NCBI GenBank assembly: GCA_031961205.1
Contig: JAVRLS010000050.1
Location: forward strand, 1-7,213
Reading direction: 5' to 3'
Length of the DNA stretch: 7,213 nt
DNA from: JAVRLS01 sp031961205
Lineage (GTDB): Archaea; Thermoplasmatota; Thermoplasmata; Thermoplasmatales; Thermoplasmataceae
Below the pieces are notes generated by a model. The model was not told where the DNA came from and searched no databases. It saw nothing but the letters and a program-made list of their open reading frames with translations. Made by a program: the position numbers and the translations under genes. The stretch's first letter is position 1; every line of letters begins with the position of its first letter. Below are positions 1 through 6,184 of the stretch, piece by piece.

Positions 1-445
1 GATAGAGATCAGTATTTCTGACCTCCACGGATATTCTGTATTTTAAGTCGATATCAAGCAACCTGTAAAGTGATTCCAGATGATTTCTTTCAAAGTATGG
101 TGGCATCTGAAGAATGACAGATCCAAGCATATTTTCATTATGAAAATGTGTTACGGTTCCGTAGAGAAAATCCCTGAATTCCGATTTCGATCTTTCAAAA
201 TTCGTGAAGAAAAGGTAATGTGATATCTCTCTTGGAACCTTCATGGAAAACCTGAATTTCTTCCCGGATACGGCCTTTATCCATGACTTTACACTTCTTT
301 CATCAGGAACGTGATAAAAAGTGGAATCAATTTCCACGCTGTTGAAGACGGTGGAATAAAAGATCAGCCTGTTTTTTTCACCAACAGGGTAGAATCTGCC
401 TTCCCATTCCTTATAAGACCATCCGGAGCATCCAATCCAGATCAT
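1..445 (-). CDS. DUF72 (YecE-like) family protein, N-terminal part
   Basis: Reading the minus strand from ATG at 445 gives 148 open codons running off the left edge, so the C-terminal part is missing (the family is usually about 240-250 residues, from memory). The start MIWIGCSGWSYKEW, then FYP (18-20) and the FNSVEIDSTFY stretch (34-44), is the typical DUF72 opening. Further family-like segments are FRFSMKVPREISH (64-76), VILQMPP (110-116) and ISVEVRNTDLY (138-148), the last matching the usual VEFRxxxW segment. DUF72 proteins are thought to be TIM-barrel-like soluble proteins; their biochemical role is not established. No Shine-Dalgarno sequence precedes the ATG, and a TATA-like element lies about 25 nt upstream, so translation is probably from a leaderless mRNA. 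The gene is divergent from gatD, 54 bp away. Confidence 0.9.
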   Translation of the reverse strand, partial: MIWIGCSGWSYKEWEGRFYPVGEKNRLIFYSTVFNSVEIDSTFYHVPDERSVKSWIKAVSGKKFRFSMKVPREISHYLFFTNFERSKSEFRDFLYGTVTHFHNENMLGSVILQMPPYFERNHLESLYRLLDIDLKYRISVEVRNTDLY

Positions 446-464
446 TTCAGGGGATAGAGCAATT

Positions 465-480
465 GGATAAACTTTAATGT
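465..480. promoter_or_regulatory. Shared divergent TATA region of the DUF72 gene and gatD
   Basis: The 54-bp gap holds a single AT-rich core, GGATAAACTTTAATGT. Within it TAAACTTTA (468-476) is a perfect odd palindrome centred on position 472. That centre is 27 nt from the minus-strand start at 445 and 28 nt from the plus-strand start at 500. Asymmetric readings also work: CTTTAATG (472-479) for gatD and AAAGTTTAT (475-467 on the minus strand) for DUF72, each centred about 25 nt from its start codon. This is the distance expected for leaderless archaeal transcripts. Neither start has a Shine-Dalgarno sequence. Because the two elements overlap, two preinitiation complexes probably could not bind at once (inference). 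Confidence 0.65.
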
Positions 481-499
481 ATCTTTTCAATCCGAAACC

Positions 500-1726
500 A
501 TGGATTATATCATGATAGACTACAAGGGCAGCAGGATTTCAGGCGTTCTTGTGAATGATTCCAGCGGGATACTTACATTGAAACTGGAAAATGGCTATAA
601 CCTTTCATTTGACAAAAGTGCCGTGAAAGTAATAGAAAGAAGGGCCTTGGAGGAAAGGAAAAGCAACGGCAACACTTTTTTTGAAACGGGAAATGGAGAG
701 AAAAAGATCACGATACTTGCGACGGGCGGCACTATAGCAAGCCGTATAGATTACAGGACAGGTGCGGTAAGCCCCGTATTTGATCCGGCAAAAATATTTG
801 AAACGAAGCCTGACATACAGAAAAAAATGACCATACGCGTCCGGTCCGTTTTAAACGAAATGAGCGAAAATATGTCTCCGGAGGACTGGATAAAGATAGC
901 AAATGCCGCCAGGGACGAGATGAAGGATGGCCGCGGAGTTGTCGTTGCGCACGGGACGGATACGATGAGCTATTCAGCCTCGGCGGTATCATTCATGTTC
1001 AATAGCCAGATCTCGCCAATAACGTTTGTCGGATCGCAGAGAAGCTCGGACAGGCCGAGCAGCGATGCTTTCTCCAACCTGGAAGCTGCACTCTACTTTT
1101 CAGCATCCGATTTCGGTGAAGTCGGTATATCCATGCATAAGGGGCTTTCAAATTCTCCCATAGCTCTTCACAGGGCGGTAAGATCCCGGAAGATGCACAC
1201 GTCAAGGCGCGATGCCTTCCAGTCCATAGGGGTACCGCTTGCAGGGGAATTCTTAAACGGGACAGTGAATCTAAGGGATGGATACAGAAAAATTTCAGAT
1301 GATATCAACATGACGGACAGGTTGGACAGGAACGTTTCAATAATATATTCTCACCCGGCGATCACGAACGACGATCTGGAAAGGATGTGCTCCGGCAAGC
1401 ACGCAGTCGTCATTATGGGCACGGGCCTCGGTCACATATCCACAAATCTCATAGATACTGTAAATAAGATCGTAAAGAACGGAACGTACGTAATGATGGC
1501 CTCACAGTGTATATATGGATCGGTAAATATGAACGTTTATTCCACAGGCCGCCTCCTCCTGAAGGCAGGTGTAATATCAACCGGTTCCATGCTTCCCGAG
1601 GTGGCTTATGTCAAGGCAATGTACGTTCTCGCCAATTACGATCATGATGAGTTCACGGAAGTTATGTCCAGAAATCTCCGGGGGGAAATACTTGATCGAA
1701 GCCTTCTAACGGAGGTAATAGCATGA
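500..1726 (+). CDS. gatD: Glutamyl-tRNA(Gln) amidotransferase subunit D
   Basis: GatD is the asparaginase-like glutaminase of the archaeal GatDE enzyme. It releases ammonia from an amide donor and passes it to GatE, which amidates Glu-tRNA(Gln). The 408 residues show a small N-terminal beta domain (about 1-60) followed by an asparaginase fold. The first catalytic motif is ATGGTIA at 74-80 (Thr75) and the second is HGTDTM at 151-156 (Thr153, Asp154). The conserved RKMHTSRRDAF segment at 230-240 supplies Lys231. These four match the spacing of the catalytic tetrad known for Methanothermobacter GatD. The N-terminal domain and the gatE partner separate it from a free L-asparaginase. ATG at 500 is preferred over ATG at 512 because the TATA core sits at leaderless distance from 500. 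The stop overlaps the gatE start by ATGA, so the two are probably translationally coupled. Confidence 0.96.
   Translation: MDYIMIDYKGSRISGVLVNDSSGILTLKLENGYNLSFDKSAVKVIERRALEERKSNGNTFFETGNGEKKITILATGGTIASRIDYRTGAVSPVFDPAKIFETKPDIQKKMTIRVRSVLNEMSENMSPEDWIKIANAARDEMKDGRGVVVAHGTDTMSYSASAVSFMFNSQISPITFVGSQRSSDRPSSDAFSNLEAALYFSASDFGEVGISMHKGLSNSPIALHRAVRSRKMHTSRRDAFQSIGVPLAGEFLNGTVNLRDGYRKISDDINMTDRLDRNVSIIYSHPAITNDDLERMCSGKHAVVIMGTGLGHISTNLIDTVNKIVKNGTYVMMASQCIYGSVNMNVYSTGRLLLKAGVISTGSMLPEVAYVKAMYVLANYDHDEFTEVMSRNLRGEILDRSLLTEVIA
1711..1716 (+). promoter_or_regulatory. Ribosome binding site of gatE
   Basis: GGAGGT lies 6 nt before the gatE ATG, inside the last codons of gatD. It fixes the gatE start at 1723 and contrasts with the absence of any such site before gatD. 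Confidence 0.8.
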
Positions 1727-3519
1727 AAATAGGGCTTGAGATACATTTCCAGCTTAATACGGGAAAACTTTTCTGCCGTTGCCCCTGTGATGGGAACGAG
1801 AAAGAACTGTTCAGATTCTCAAGGTCACTATCATCCCTCACAGGAGAATCCGGAAACATAGATCCGGCTGCAAGATACGAAGGCGAGAGATCAAGGAATT
1901 TCACATATATCGTCACCGAGAATTCGTGTTTAGTCGAATGTGATGAAGAGCCGCCGCACAGTATTAACGAAAGTGCGCTGCTCACGGCAATAGCGGTTTC
2001 AAAGGCCCTTCACTGCACCATAACCGATAAAGTTACTTACATGAGGAAAATTGTTGTGGACGGATCGAACACCTCAGGATTTCAGAGAACTGCCATAATT
2101 GGAATGAATGGATACATGGAAACACCTTCGGGAAATGTAAGGATATCAACCGTATGCCTGGAAGAGGATGCTGCCAGAAAGATTGAAGAGAAGGAGAATA
2201 CCGTAATCTATTCCCTGGACCGCCTGGGAATACCGCTGATAGAAGTTTCAACCGAGCCGGACATTAAAAGTAAGGATCATGCGGTTGAAACTGCAAGGCA
2301 GATAGGCTATCTTATAATGGCAACAGGAAATTCCAGGCGATCAGTTGATGCCATAAGGCAGGATGTGAACATGTCAATGGACTATGGAAGGGTGGAGATC
2401 AAGGGTGTCCAGAGACTTTCTCTCATAAAGGATCTTCTTGATTACGAGGAAAAGAGGCAAACGGCGCTTTCTTCGGCGGCAGAGATCATATCCGGTCGTG
2501 GAGGGTTTGCAGCCGATTCCTTCATCTTCAGGGACGTTTCGAATTACTTCTCAGATACGAAATCTTCCCTGATATCAAACGGGCTGAAGCATGGGAAGAT
2601 ATATGCTGCAATAGCAAAAAATCTTGCAGGCACGCTTAAAAACGGAAACATGAGGATCGGAAAGGAGATTGCTGACGTTATGAAATCATTCGGTGTGAAA
2701 GGGATATTGCATTCCGATGAGCTTCCGGCCTATGGCATCACATCTGAGGAGATGGATCGCATTTATGCAGATATGGGGAGGGGGAAGGATGATGCTGTCA
2801 TAATGGTGATCACAGATGAGGCGCATATAGATTTTCTGAGGGAAAGGATGGTGGAGAGGATACAGAAAATCCTGTCGAAGGATTTCTCGGAGACCAGGGG
2901 GCCTGACGGGGAAGAAACAAGATTTCTCAGGCCCATGCCGGGAAAGGAGAGGATGTATCCGGAAACGGATATACCTGTTATAAGCGTTACCGGGGAACAG
3001 TTCAATCTTGCTGAGAAAATGAAGCCTCCTGCAATGGATGAGTCTATCTCCAGCTTAGTCGAAAAATTCGGCATATCCAGGCAGATCGCAGAAAGCATCG
3101 TAAGGGATCTCAGGATGCAGATCTTTACCGAATTCTCGTCTTTATACGATCCAAAGGAAGTTGCCAGGACCATGCAGCAAACCATACCGGAACTTGAAAA
3201 GAAGCTGAAAAAGACCATAGACGAATCAACGTTAAGAGAAATATTAGAGATTGCGGGGAAATTGAATCTTGACCGTTACCAGCTTCAGAGGGCCTTTGAG
3301 GTTGCTATGTCTACCGGTTTGAGCATGAACGACTTAATTGCCGGCCATTATCTCGATGAGATCGGTCCCGAAGAAATAGAACGGTTAATTTTAGATGCGG
3401 AGAAAAAAGGTTTGAACATCAACGATAAGAATCTAATAAACGAATTTCGTAAGATGACAACGGAACTTTTTGATCCAAAAGCCGTTTTAGAAATTTATAA
3501 AAAATTAAAAAACAGATAA
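1723..3519 (+). CDS. gatE: Glutamyl-tRNA(Gln) amidotransferase subunit E
   Basis: GatE is the kinase and transamidase subunit. It binds Glu-tRNA(Gln), activates the glutamyl group with ATP and converts it to Gln-tRNA(Gln) using ammonia from GatD. The 598 residues cover the whole family layout. The GatB/E cradle domain begins GLEIHFQLNTGKLFC (4-18) with a cysteine cluster CRCPC (18-22) in the zinc-site region. It continues with VVDGSNTSGFQRT (111-123), VCLEEDAAR (144-152), LDRLGIPLIEVSTEPD (165-180) and VDAIRQDVN (208-216). An inserted AspRS-like (GAD) domain, which marks GatE as opposed to bacterial GatB, lies at about 270-400, with GVKGILHSDELPAYGI at 324-339. ETRGPDGEETRFLRPMPG (390-407) and YPETDIPV (412-419) return to the cradle. 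A helical, YqeY-like tail for tRNA binding fills about 440-598. No interruption or missing block was seen. Its neighbours suggest a two-gene gatDE operon ending here. Confidence 0.96.
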   Translation: MKIGLEIHFQLNTGKLFCRCPCDGNEKELFRFSRSLSSLTGESGNIDPAARYEGERSRNFTYIVTENSCLVECDEEPPHSINESALLTAIAVSKALHCTITDKVTYMRKIVVDGSNTSGFQRTAIIGMNGYMETPSGNVRISTVCLEEDAARKIEEKENTVIYSLDRLGIPLIEVSTEPDIKSKDHAVETARQIGYLIMATGNSRRSVDAIRQDVNMSMDYGRVEIKGVQRLSLIKDLLDYEEKRQTALSSAAEIISGRGGFAADSFIFRDVSNYFSDTKSSLISNGLKHGKIYAAIAKNLAGTLKNGNMRIGKEIADVMKSFGVKGILHSDELPAYGITSEEMDRIYADMGRGKDDAVIMVITDEAHIDFLRERMVERIQKILSKDFSETRGPDGEETRFLRPMPGKERMYPETDIPVISVTGEQFNLAEKMKPPAMDESISSLVEKFGISRQIAESIVRDLRMQIFTEFSSLYDPKEVARTMQQTIPELEKKLKKTIDESTLREILEIAGKLNLDRYQLQRAFEVAMSTGLSMNDLIAGHYLDEIGPEEIERLILDAEKKGLNINDKNLINEFRKMTTELFDPKAVLEIYKKLKNR

Positions 3520-3555
3520 ATATATTATTATATTTATTATAAATACTTCCGGCAT

Positions 3556-3585
3556 AATACGGATACAATTTTAATGAATACGGAT
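3556..3585 (+). repeat. Direct repeat of AATACGGAT, 21-bp period
   Basis: AATACGGAT occurs at 3556-3564 and again at 3577-3585, starts 21 bp apart, which is two helical turns. The word lies in the noncoding gap between gatE and nuoA. Such phasing would suit a protein bound on one face of the DNA, but chance in AT-rich sequence is not excluded. Confidence 0.45.
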
Positions 3586-3675
3586 TTATATGTCCATTAT
3601 TGGAATTAAATCATCTGTAAAATGACGTTATATAGCACTAATAAATCTAAAATATGGCTTTAATATAAAATCCGT
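3580..3675. repeat. Imperfect inverted repeat upstream of nuoA
   Basis: ACGGATTTATAT at 3580-3591 is matched in inverted orientation by ATATAAAATCCGT at 3663-3675, differing by one inserted base. The arms are about 71 bp apart. The left arm contains the second ACGGAT copy of the direct repeat, so the gap holds three copies of that core, two forward and one reverse. The spacing is long for a simple hairpin terminator. A pair of operator sites or two opposed promoter-like elements is more plausible. Confidence 0.4.
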
Positions 3676-3676
3676 G

Positions 3677-3684
3677 GCTTAAGC
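3677..3684. repeat. 8-bp palindrome GCTTAAGC upstream of the nuoA TATA box
   Basis: GCTTAAGC is a perfect palindrome directly next to the right arm of the inverted repeat and 18 bp before the nuoA TATA box. The word TGGCTT occurs at 3655-3660 and 3675-3680, 20 bp apart. It could be an activator or repressor site, but a short palindrome alone is weak evidence. Confidence 0.25.
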
Positions 3685-3691
3685 ATAAACT

Positions 3692-3710
3692 AAAAAGAAA
3701 TCTTATATAA
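3692..3710 (+). promoter_or_regulatory. Archaeal promoter (BRE and TATA box) of the nuo operon
   Basis: A purine-rich stretch AAAAAGAAA (3692-3700), fitting a BRE, is followed by CTTATATAA (3702-3710), a strong TATA box centred at 3706. The centre lies 25 nt before the nuoA ATG at 3731, and no Shine-Dalgarno sequence occurs in between. Transcription is therefore expected to begin at or next to the start codon, giving a leaderless nuoA mRNA. Confidence 0.75.
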
Positions 3711-3730
3711 TCTCAGATGATACTGTATTC

Positions 3731-4165
3731 ATGCTAGATGGCTACATACCGTTGCTTATAGTCATCGTGATTCTTCCACTGGCGCTTATATTTGGATTTA
3801 AAGTGCTTCCCGCTTTAGGTGCCAACAGATACGGTGACAATGATTTATCGCTTTCAGTAGATAATATTTTAAGAAAGTCTGCAAACGAGGCAACACCACC
3901 TGTTTCGGATCAGCGTTATCTTGAGCCTTTTGAAGGGGGCGAAGTTGCAAGGGAAATATGGGGAAAACCCTCAATCAACCAGTATTACATAGTTGTCCTT
4001 CTTTTTGTTGTTTTTGATGTTGATATGCTTCTCCTTTTCCCGTGGGCTTTTGATTTCAAGACGCTCGGACTAATGCCTTTCATCGAGACCCTGGTGTTTC
4101 TTGCCATGCCTCTCTTTGCAGTATATTATGCTTTTAAGCTCGGATATATGAGGTGGTTAAAATAA
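3731..4165 (+). CDS. nuoA: Complex I-like oxidoreductase subunit A (NuoA/ND3 family)
   Basis: NuoA is a small membrane subunit of complex I at the junction of the peripheral and membrane arms, near the quinone entry. The 144 residues have three predicted membrane helices at about 7-29, 84-106 and 114-136. A long loop (about 30-80) joins helices 1 and 2. The family signature appears as YYIVVLLFVVFDVDMLLLFPWA (85-106), which matches the usual FDVE(D)xxLxPWA block. The first part of the loop signature, normally YECG, reads YLEPFEGGE (63-71) here, so the usual loop cysteine is absent. The start is supported by the TATA box 25 nt upstream. It is the first gene of the operon and overlaps nuoB by 13 nt. 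Confidence 0.93.
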   Translation: MLDGYIPLLIVIVILPLALIFGFKVLPALGANRYGDNDLSLSVDNILRKSANEATPPVSDQRYLEPFEGGEVAREIWGKPSINQYYIVVLLFVVFDVDMLLLFPWAFDFKTLGLMPFIETLVFLAMPLFAVYYAFKLGYMRWLK

Positions 4166-4626
4166 AGACAGGAGATACGGGAATCGTTACAACTACCATA
4201 GAGCAGGCATATGAATGGGCAAGAAGCAATTCATTATGGCCATTCACTTTCGGCCTTGCATGCTGTGCCATAGAGATGATGGCAATACAGGCCGCTGACC
4301 TTGATATTTCTAGATTTGGAAGTGAAATATTCAGAAATTCCCCGAGGCAATCCGATCTTATGATAGTTTCCGGTACAGTTACAAAGAAAATGGCACCGAG
4401 GGTCAGGCGTCTGTATGATGAGATGCCATACCCGAAATACGTCATTGCACAGGGAGTCTGCGTTATTCAGGGCGGTCCGTACAATCAGGGCTATTCAGTT
4501 GTCCTTGGCGTTGACAGGGTGATTCCAGTTGACGTGTACATACCGGGATGCCCGCCAACTCCTGAGGCACTGACGAACGGCATAATACTTCTTCAGAAAA
4601 AAATCAGGGGGGAGGCTGACAGATAA
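4153..4626 (+). CDS. nuoB: Complex I-like oxidoreductase subunit B (NuoB/PSST family, cluster N2)
   Basis: NuoB holds the [4Fe-4S] cluster N2, the last electron carrier before quinone. Its 157 residues include GLACCAIEMM (34-43) with the adjacent Cys37 and Cys38, VSGTVTKKMAPRVRRLYDEM (72-91), Cys103 in QGVCVIQGGPY (100-110), and Cys133 in PGCPPTPEAL (131-140). All four N2 ligands are therefore present. The segment around Cys103 differs from the common MGxCAxSGGxF. The start must be GTG at 4153. It is the only ATG, GTG or TTG between the in-frame stop at 4135-4137 and the conserved core. It lies inside the end of nuoA with no properly spaced Shine-Dalgarno site, so initiation probably depends on ribosomes finishing nuoA. 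Confidence 0.95.
   Translation: MVKIKTGDTGIVTTTIEQAYEWARSNSLWPFTFGLACCAIEMMAIQAADLDISRFGSEIFRNSPRQSDLMIVSGTVTKKMAPRVRRLYDEMPYPKYVIAQGVCVIQGGPYNQGYSVVLGVDRVIPVDVYIPGCPPTPEALTNGIILLQKKIRGEADR
4607..4615 (+). promoter_or_regulatory. Ribosome binding site of nuoC
   Basis: GGGGGGAGG lies inside the 3' end of nuoB, 10 nt before the nuoC ATG at 4626. The stop and start share one base in TAATG. Confidence 0.7.
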
Positions 4627-5081
4627 TGGTAGATATATTGGAAGAAGGAAAGGAGAAAGATGGAAGAAAGGTAATAAAGGTCGCCCGGGAAAACCTTCTG
4701 GCGCTGATGCAGGAATTCAAAAGCCAGGGATACAACCTGTCGCTGACAACGGGTGTTGATTACATAGATCACATTGAAGTTGTTTACCATATATATAACC
4801 TTGAAAAAAATGAGTATATTATTGTTAAAACTGAGACAAGCGACAACCATGTTCCGAGCCTCATGTCGCTATGGATGAGCGCGGACTGGGATGAGCGCGA
4901 ACAGTATGACCTTATAGGAGTAGTTTTTGACGGGCATCCAAATCTTAAGAGGTTATTCCTTCCCGAGGGATGGATGGGTCATCCATTGAGGAAAAGCTAT
5001 GACCTCAGCAAAACGCAGTACATAAATATGGACGAGGAGGGAAATGATTACGTCACCTTCAATCCGGAGGATGGATGGTAA
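4626..5081 (+). CDS. nuoC: Complex I-like oxidoreductase subunit C (NuoC/30-kDa family)
   Basis: NuoC is a peripheral subunit with no cofactor that packs against NuoD and NuoB near the membrane. The 151 residues contain a variable N-terminal half with TGVDYIDHIEVVYHIYNL (42-59). The family signature follows: DWDEREQYDLIGVVFDGHPN (87-106), then LKRLFLPEGWMGHPLRKSY (107-125). The C-terminal tail is short. It is a separate gene, not fused to nuoD as in some gammaproteobacteria. A strong purine-rich ribosome site and the TAATG overlap with nuoB support the start. The soluble domain is expected on the cytoplasmic side. The identification is firm from the signature block. Confidence 0.95.
   Translation: MVDILEEGKEKDGRKVIKVARENLLALMQEFKSQGYNLSLTTGVDYIDHIEVVYHIYNLEKNEYIIVKTETSDNHVPSLMSLWMSADWDEREQYDLIGVVFDGHPNLKRLFLPEGWMGHPLRKSYDLSKTQYINMDEEGNDYVTFNPEDGW
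5066..5070 (+). promoter_or_regulatory. Ribosome binding site that decides the nuoD start
   Basis: GGAGG at 5066-5070 is 10 nt from ATG 5081 but only 4 nt from ATG 5075. The same 10-nt gap and TAATG overlap occur at nuoC, so 5081 is favoured. Confidence 0.6.
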
Positions 5082-6184
5082 TGTCGGAATGGACAGAGGT
5101 AAATTTTGGGCCTTCACATCCTTCTATGCATGGTGTACTCAGGCTGCGTCTCCTCCTTGACGGGGAAGTCATAAAAGATGTTGAGCCAATCATAGGATAC
5201 CTGCACAGAAATGCCGAAAAAATAGGCGAACTGCAGTTTTACTGCGACAATATGATATATTTTGACAGGATGGATTACGTTTCAGCCATGAATATGGAAA
5301 TAGGCTATCTCGAGGCTGCAGAAAAGCTGCTGGATATAGAAGTCCCTGAAAGGGCCCAGTGGATAAGGGTTATAATGGGAGAACTCAACCGTATAGCATC
5401 CCACCTTATGTGGCTCGGGGCATTTGGACTCGATCTCGGCATGCTTACGCCTTTCTTTTACTGCTTCAAGGAGAGGGAGAAGATACTCAGAATATTCACC
5501 GAGGTTTGTGGATCGAGACAGCAACTCAACTACATGAGCATAGGCGGCGTCTATCAGGATATAACTGATGAGATTCTTGATCATACGAAGCAGTTTATCA
5601 AGGAATTCCCGAAGGAGCTTAAAGACATAAATAACCTCTTTATGAAAAATGATGTATTTATGTCAAGAAACAAAGGCCTGGGAATACTTGAGAAGGATGT
5701 CGCAATGGATTACGGTGTAACCGGACCTATGTTGAGGGCCTCAGGTGTAGAATATGATGTCAGGAAAGCTGAACCATACCTTGTTTATGACAAGGTGAAC
5801 TTTGACATCCCGGTTTCATACAAGAAGGACAATATAGCCCGGTTTCTGGTCAGGGTGGAGGAAATGAGGCAATCTCTCAAAATAATTGATCAGGCTATAC
5901 AGAAGATTCCGAGCGGGCCATATTTCAACCAGAAGGCAAAAAAACCGCTCATGATAAGGCTCAGGGGCCAGGGCGAGGTTTACGCCAGAACTGAATCGCC
6001 AAGGGGAGAATTCGGTGTTTACCTGGTCGGTGATGGATCTGTAAGGCCGTACCGCCTCAGAGTAAGGAGCCCCACATTTAAGAATCTATCCGTGCTTCCT
6101 GCGCTGGCAAAGGATACACTTATTGGAGATCTTATAGCTATCGGGGGATCAATTGATCTCGTTTTCGGGGAGGTGGACAGATGA
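5081..6184 (+). CDS. nuoD: Complex I-like oxidoreductase subunit D (NuoD/49-kDa family)
   Basis: NuoD builds the quinone-binding pocket together with NuoB and is related to the large subunit of [NiFe] hydrogenases. From ATG 5081 it has 367 residues (369 from ATG 5075). It opens VNFGPSHPSMHGVLRL (7-22) and continues with IGYLHRNAEKIGE (38-50), RMDYVSAMN (63-71), ERAQWIRVIMGELNRIASHL (90-109) and ESPRGEFGVYLV (306-317), then ends DLVFGEVDR. His17 and Tyr66 keep the 49-residue spacing of the quinone-pocket His38 and Tyr87 known in Thermus Nqo4. The N-terminal and C-terminal CxxC pairs that hold nickel-iron in hydrogenases are absent, so this is a quinone-type complex I subunit. The gene overlaps nuoC by one base and nuoH by ATGA. 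Confidence 0.96.
   Translation: MSEWTEVNFGPSHPSMHGVLRLRLLLDGEVIKDVEPIIGYLHRNAEKIGELQFYCDNMIYFDRMDYVSAMNMEIGYLEAAEKLLDIEVPERAQWIRVIMGELNRIASHLMWLGAFGLDLGMLTPFFYCFKEREKILRIFTEVCGSRQQLNYMSIGGVYQDITDEILDHTKQFIKEFPKELKDINNLFMKNDVFMSRNKGLGILEKDVAMDYGVTGPMLRASGVEYDVRKAEPYLVYDKVNFDIPVSYKKDNIARFLVRVEEMRQSLKIIDQAIQKIPSGPYFNQKAKKPLMIRLRGQGEVYARTESPRGEFGVYLVGDGSVRPYRLRVRSPTFKNLSVLPALAKDTLIGDLIAIGGSIDLVFGEVDR
6167..6174 (+). promoter_or_regulatory. Ribosome binding site of nuoH
   Basis: GGGGAGGT lies within the last nuoD codons (Gly-Glu-Val), 6 nt before the nuoH ATG at 6181. The nuoD stop lies in the ATGA overlap, again indicating translational coupling. Confidence 0.75.

Noticed and set aside
500..1726. 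gatD as a stand-alone L-asparaginase
   Set aside because: The extra N-terminal domain, the RKMHTSRRDAF segment and the ATGA overlap with gatE all fit GatD.
2763..3218. 151-codon open frame on the minus strand inside gatE
   Set aside because: It is the antisense of a well-conserved gatE region, has no ribosome site or promoter that I can see, and its translation is a serine/leucine-rich string resembling no family.
3520..3575. Terminator after gatE
   Set aside because: The stretch is AT-rich, but I see no clear oligo-T run longer than four and no stable GC-containing hairpin, so termination here cannot be claimed.
3574..3609. Possible 11-codon peptide ATG-AAT-ACG... in the gatE-nuoA gap
   Set aside because: Too short to support, no ribosome site, and the nearest TATA-like sequence is about 33 nt upstream.
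5075..5080. ATG 5075 as the nuoD start
   Set aside because: It is only 4 nt after GGAGG, whereas ATG 5081 has the 10-nt gap and TAATG overlap seen at nuoC. It remains possible and changes the protein by two residues only.
5282..5584. 100-codon minus-strand frame and a 69-codon plus-strand frame (5359-5568) inside nuoD
   Set aside because: Both lie entirely within the conserved NuoD coding sequence, in other frames, and show no family motif.
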